Assembly (NCBI RefSeq): GCF_900111445.1
Contig: NZ_FOHE01000004.1
Span: 171,506-235,505, forward strand
Direction: 5' to 3'
Length of the DNA stretch: 64,000 nt
Origin: Oceanobacillus limi
GTDB lineage: Bacteria > Bacillota > Bacilli > Bacillales > Amphibacillaceae
The notes under the pieces were generated by a model. It searched no databases and had not been told where the DNA came from. It worked only from the letters and a program-made list of their open reading frames with translations. Position numbers and translations under genes: made by a program. Shown one piece after another: positions 61,112 through 64,000 of the stretch (positions are counted from its first letter, which is position 1; each line of letters starts with the position of its first letter).

Positions 61112-61486
61112 ATGAAAAAAATCTTATTTGCAACAATCTTATTCAGCTTAATATTTGCTCTTGCTGCTTGTGGCGGGGAGGAAGCAGATCAATCTAGTAA
61201 TAATGCTACGGGAGATAATGCAGACGTTACCCAATTAGATATTTCCGCAACGAACTTTGACCTTGGTCAAGAGGAATACACCGTAAATGCTGGTGAAGAA
61301 GTAAAAATTACACTAACAAACGAAGAAGGTATGCATGGAATTTCCATTGATGAGTTCGATGTTCATATAGAAGGAGAAGGAGAAGCAACATTCACACCTG
61401 ATGAACCAGGTGAATACACAATCTACTGCAATATCCCTTGTGGAAATGGACATGGAGAAATGCAAACTACCCTAGTTGTACAGTAA
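61112..61486 (+). CDS. CuA-type cupredoxin lipoprotein
   Basis: A lipoprotein of about 124 residues with the signal peptide MKKILFATILFSLIFALAAC, whose last Cys is the lipidation site. The mature part is a cupredoxin fold. Its C-terminus has CNIPCGNGHGEM, i.e. Cys-x3-Cys-x3-His-x2-Met, and an upstream His lies in EGMHGIS, together the complete CuA site of cytochrome c oxidase subunit II. There are no oxidase transmembrane helices or other subunits, so it is a stand-alone CuA protein on the outer membrane face. Start ATG 61112 follows GGGAGG. Confidence 0.88.
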   Translation: MKKILFATILFSLIFALAACGGEEADQSSNNATGDNADVTQLDISATNFDLGQEEYTVNAGEEVKITLTNEEGMHGISIDEFDVHIEGEGEATFTPDEPGEYTIYCNIPCGNGHGEMQTTLVVQ

Positions 61487-61609
61487 TAGAGCACAGTTAT
61501 TAAAGCGCCTTAACATTTGTTGAGGTGCTTAGACTTACGATAGAACATCTTATTCATGCCTACATAAAATATTGGGTAAGAACCTTTTAGAAGGGAATGG
61601 TATTTCAAT

Positions 61610-62128
61610 ATGGCTTCATTACCTGCAATGGATCATGCTCTTATGGTCGAACATCTATCTGTTCATGAAGGAGTGATTACCAAACTAATAAAATACCAAG
61701 ACATTGTAAAAGATATGGAGTTACGTAGGATAATTACATTACAAATTGATGTAATGCGTTCACACATTTGGATTATGCTAGCTTTTATAAATCCAGATTA
61801 TCATGATCATTTTGAGTTGCCCCCTCTACCTAGCACCAAATTATCTGTCAGTAATACAAATGAGAAAAATTATGAGAATGACAAGTGGATAGTAATGGAA
61901 GCACATAACACAGCTGCAAACATGGCGAGTGAAAACTTTCATTCTGCACTGAAGATGAAGCAAGAAAATGTTCAGAAAGCACACAAAGAAATGGCATTAC
62001 AGCAATTAGATATAAAAAACAAATATAATCACTTTATTGAAAGGAAGGGTTGGGATTACCGTTCGAATATCTCTACGCAAGAGCGGATAAAAACTTACCT
62101 CCACTTTCAAGATCTTCTTAACCTATAA
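61610..62128 (+). CDS. Hypothetical helical His-rich protein (possible coat-type)
   Basis: A 172-residue protein, predicted largely helical, with His/Met/Glu-rich N-terminal helices (MDHALMVEHLSVHEGVI, then VMRSHIWIML). The first half is reminiscent of four-helix ferritin-like or spore-coat CotF-type proteins, but the match is too vague to name it. A second helical part runs from about 95 to 150. It follows the CuA gene by about 120 bp and has its own ribosome binding site (GAAGGGAATGG). Function unknown. Confidence 0.55.
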   Translation: MASLPAMDHALMVEHLSVHEGVITKLIKYQDIVKDMELRRIITLQIDVMRSHIWIMLAFINPDYHDHFELPPLPSTKLSVSNTNEKNYENDKWIVMEAHNTAANMASENFHSALKMKQENVQKAHKEMALQQLDIKNKYNHFIERKGWDYRSNISTQERIKTYLHFQDLLNL

Positions 62129-62163
62129 AATAATACGTCTGTCAAATAGACAGACGTATTATT
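62128..62163. terminator. Bidirectional terminator
   Basis: The 15-bp stem AATAATACGTCTGTC/GACAGACGTATTATT separates two convergent genes. Confidence 0.88.
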
Positions 62164-62177
62164 GTTATAACGAAACG

Positions 62178-62810
62178 TTATACAATTTTAAGTTCTTCCT
62201 TCATATTCTGAAAGCCGAATCGATCAACAAAACGATAAAACTTTTCTCTTTTTTTACCATTTTCTCGATAGATTTCTAGAATTTGATCAACTAAAAGATA
62301 TAATTCACCTGGATCTAGGTTTGCTTTAACTAACTTAGCTGGTTGGGCTTCTCTCCCTTTAGATATACCACCAATATATAATTCATAGGTATCTTTATCT
62401 TTTATAACACCAATATCATTAATTAAAGGCTCACCACAACCTATGGGGCACCCTGTATAAGCAGGACGTAATGTAAATGGCACCTCTTGACCAGCAATAC
62501 GTTTATTTAATTCCTTTGCAACTGGCATACCTTCTTCCTCTTCCCCTTTACAAAAGTTACAAGTACGTAAGTTTTTCACAAACTTTCCAACCTTATAGTA
62601 ATGTAGACCCACTTCATCAAACTTTCGCTTCGCTTCCTCCAATTCCTCTTTAGGAATTTGAACAATTAATTGCTGTAAAGTAGTTAGTTCAATCTCTGTA
62701 TCCCCATCTAAGTATTCACCCAGAGTCATTAGCTGCTTCGGTGTTAGCTTCGCACCAAAACCAATCCCACCATTGACAGCTAATTGTATATATTTATTCG
62801 TTTTTTTCAC
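62178..62810 (-). CDS. Siroheme nitrite/sulfite reductase-like half protein
   Basis: A 210-residue protein with a nitrite/sulfite-reductase ferredoxin-like half domain (residues 1-75: GGIGFGAKLTPKQLMTL) followed by part of the siroheme/Fe-S domain. It contains CNFC at about 93 and GCPIGCGEP at about 130. The canonical spacing is Cys-x5-Cys then Cys-x3-Cys; here the first pair is Cys-x2-Cys. It is one third the size of NirB/CysI, so it may be a separate electron-transfer or sensory relative. It starts with GTG behind GGGAG. Function unknown. Confidence 0.7.
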   Translation of the reverse strand: MKKTNKYIQLAVNGGIGFGAKLTPKQLMTLGEYLDGDTEIELTTLQQLIVQIPKEELEEAKRKFDEVGLHYYKVGKFVKNLRTCNFCKGEEEEGMPVAKELNKRIAGQEVPFTLRPAYTGCPIGCGEPLINDIGVIKDKDTYELYIGGISKGREAQPAKLVKANLDPGELYLLVDQILEIYRENGKKREKFYRFVDRFGFQNMKEELKIV

Positions 62811-62892
62811 GTATACTTCTCCCTCTCAATAAAACTACTATAAACAATTATAGTATACCCTAGTACGGTATTCAACTCCATATTTGATTACT

Positions 62893-63573
62893 TTAAGAGA
62901 TGGAAGCATTTACCCACTTATACCCCACTCCCCATACTGTTTGATAATAATCATCAATTGGAAATCCCGATTGGCGAACCTTTTCTCTAATATTACGAAC
63001 ATGCGAATCGATTGTTCTTCCTTCTGTATCGGAATCTAATCCCCAAATTAATTGAATCAACGTATCACGTGCAAATACTTGATTAGGGTGTCGCATTAAA
63101 TAGCCAATCATCGTAAATTCCTTCGGTGTTAATTTAATTTGCTTATCTTTATAAGACATTTCATATCGGGCTTCATCCCATATTAGTCCATTTATTTCTA
63201 ACCTATGTTTCCATGCTTTTTTTCTTAGCAAAGCTTCCATTCGAATTAATAATTCTTCTTTACAGAAGGGTTGAACAATAAAGTCGTCCACTTCACCTAG
63301 CAATCTGGTTGTTAGGTCATCTTGTGGTTTATGTTCGAATAAAGCTAAAACAGATGAACTAGTTGTTGTATTAATTTCCTGACATAGTCCCCAACCATAA
63401 ACTTCCACAAACTTACAATCTACTATTATAACGTCAAAAAGCTCTTCCTTAATAGCTTTTAGTGCCGCTTTAAATCCTTCCACCTTTTTGCAAATATACT
63501 GATTGGATTGTAGATATGAAGAAATTTCATCTTGCATACGGTCTTCCAACACAACTAACAGGACTTTCTTCAT
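62893..63573 (-). CDS. OmpR/PhoB family response regulator (orphan)
   Basis: A 226-residue regulator. The receiver domain has its phospho-acceptor Asp in VIIVDCKFVEV near residue 51, but the acidic pair near residue 10 is Glu-Asp (VVLEDRMQ). The C-terminal winged helix is present as IKLTPKEFTMIGYLM and DSHVRNIREKV. No kinase gene is nearby in the window. It precedes the siroheme-reductase-like gene by 82 bp and may be co-transcribed with it. An FNR-type site lies about 105 bp upstream. Confidence 0.85.
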   Translation of the reverse strand: MKKVLLVVLEDRMQDEISSYLQSNQYICKKVEGFKAALKAIKEELFDVIIVDCKFVEVYGWGLCQEINTTTSSSVLALFEHKPQDDLTTRLLGEVDDFIVQPFCKEELLIRMEALLRKKAWKHRLEINGLIWDEARYEMSYKDKQIKLTPKEFTMIGYLMRHPNQVFARDTLIQLIWGLDSDTEGRTIDSHVRNIREKVRQSGFPIDDYYQTVWGVGYKWVNASIS

Positions 63574-63629
63574 CTAAAACACCTCATTTAAATGAAATAA
63601 TCTGTAGAGGATGCACAATTAAAGTACTG

Positions 63630-63643
63630 AGTGCCAGGCACCT
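63630..63643. repeat. GTGCCAGGCACC repeat, isolated copy
   Basis: AGTGCCAGGCACCTT is a single copy of the dispersed palindrome, upstream of the response regulator and not part of an obvious terminator. Confidence 0.75.
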
Positions 63644-63678
63644 TCACCATTATTATACTGTTGGTTGGAATACTACTT

Positions 63679-63694
63679 CGTGACCTATATCACA
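63679..63694. promoter_or_regulatory. FNR/CRP-type palindrome
   Basis: GTGACCTATATCAC (63680-63693) is a GTGA-N6-TCAC site of the FNR/CRP family, close to the TGTGA-N6-TCACA consensus of Bacillus Fnr. It could act on the response regulator operon or on a gene outside the window. Binding is not shown. Confidence 0.45.
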
Positions 63695-63873
63695 TATTCC
63701 TATGAAAAAATTTGGGACTAATGAATACAGTGTATGTTATTAAAGGTCAGCAGTCATTTCATAGTAGATGTATTATGCGACGTAAAAAATGTATTCAAAA
63801 ATAAAGTTGATGGTGGAATACTTAATCCGCCAATGGGGGAAGTAGGATTCATCTAACCGTCATTGGGTCCAAA

Positions 63874-63997
63874 TAGCGGAAACGATCCTCAGGCGATGAC
63901 GAGGTGGATCCTCATACACCTAGTTTGGGCGGTATTTTTGTGATTTAGCGGAACCACGATCCTCATCAATAACGAAGTGGTTCCTTTATTCACCTAT
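63874..63997. repeat. Tandem 50-bp TAGCGGAA repeat
   Basis: Two related units begin TAGCGGAAACGATCCTC (63874) and TAGCGGAACCACGATCCTC (63946) and both end in CACCTA. The second forms a hairpin, GGAACCAC (63950-63957) with GTGGTTCC (63977-63984). The stretch 63574-64000 holds no convincing gene. This looks like a dispersed intergenic repeat cut by the window edge. Confidence 0.65.
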
Positions 63998-64000
63998 ATT

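Noticed and set aside
63733..63858. 41-codon ORF at the right edge (starting ATG TTA TTA AAG)
   Set aside because: There is no ribosome binding site and it lies in the repeat-rich intergenic region.
1..64000. tRNA, rRNA, CRISPR arrays, prophage or complete insertion sequences
   Set aside because: No cloverleaf 3' CCA patterns, rRNA words, regularly spaced repeats, integrases or transposases were seen in the window.

Overview
The window looks like chromosome of a low-GC, endospore-former-type Bacillaceae bacterium. Gene content (CsoR/CopA/CopZ, HelD, PdxK, YfkAB, YugN, MhqR-type MarR regulators, a PadR/DUF1700/DUF4097 operon, Mn2+ and preQ1-I riboswitches), AGGAGG-type ribosome binding sites and frequent TTG/GTG starts fit a genus near Oceanobacillus or Virgibacillus. 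The genus is inference. No rRNA, tRNA, CRISPR array, phage or complete insertion sequence was seen.

Layout. 1-9.3 kb: VOC protein, universal stress protein, ATP-grasp enzyme, S41 peptidase, FetAB-type ABC transporter, MarR + MhqD-like hydrolase, Na/Ca exchanger, CatE-like ring-cleavage dioxygenase, and QueT under a preQ1-I riboswitch. 9.4-17.7 kb: DUF3891, PlsC-type acyltransferase, MscS channel, two tandem unlisted small basic proteins, a gluzincin-like protein, catalase, VOC, HesB-like and EcsC-like proteins.

17.8-30.1 kb (minus strand) is the most striking region. It is one long head-to-tail cluster for a non-canonical nitrate reductase: NarI-like membrane subunit with a Cys-rich tail, NasC/NapA-type molybdenum subunit without a Tat signal, a 16-Cys ferredoxin subunit, a Tat-exported Rieske protein, a 2-TM peptide, two unknown small proteins and a NarK transporter fused to a PAS domain. 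It continues with a sensor-less histidine kinase, NreC/NreA/NreB-like proteins, MoaA and MoeB. Two NreC-like palindromes sit at about -43 and -64 of the leading promoter.

30.2-42 kb: TerC behind a yybP-ykoY Mn2+ riboswitch, an ABC exporter, YfkAB radical SAM protein, a polyketide-type ABC exporter with a TetR regulator that lacks a normal start codon, a second TetR, and two PadR systems. 42.2-55.9 kb: a divergent GTP cyclohydrolase II + RibD pair, HAD phosphatase, HelD, patatin-like protein, FMN reductase and MhqR with textbook MhqR boxes, PdxK, a DUF4309-GH3 fusion, two methyltransferases and YugN. 55.9-64 kb: the csoR-copA-copZ operon, a D,D-carboxypeptidase, a Met-rich membrane protein, a stand-alone CuA lipoprotein, a siroheme-reductase-like half protein and an orphan response regulator.

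Dispersed intergenic elements recur: GGTGCC(A/T)GGCACC palindromes (four loci, two built into terminators), an unassigned structured element in two copies (about 30.24 and 51.1-51.26 kb), and a 50-bp TAGCGGAA repeat at the right edge.
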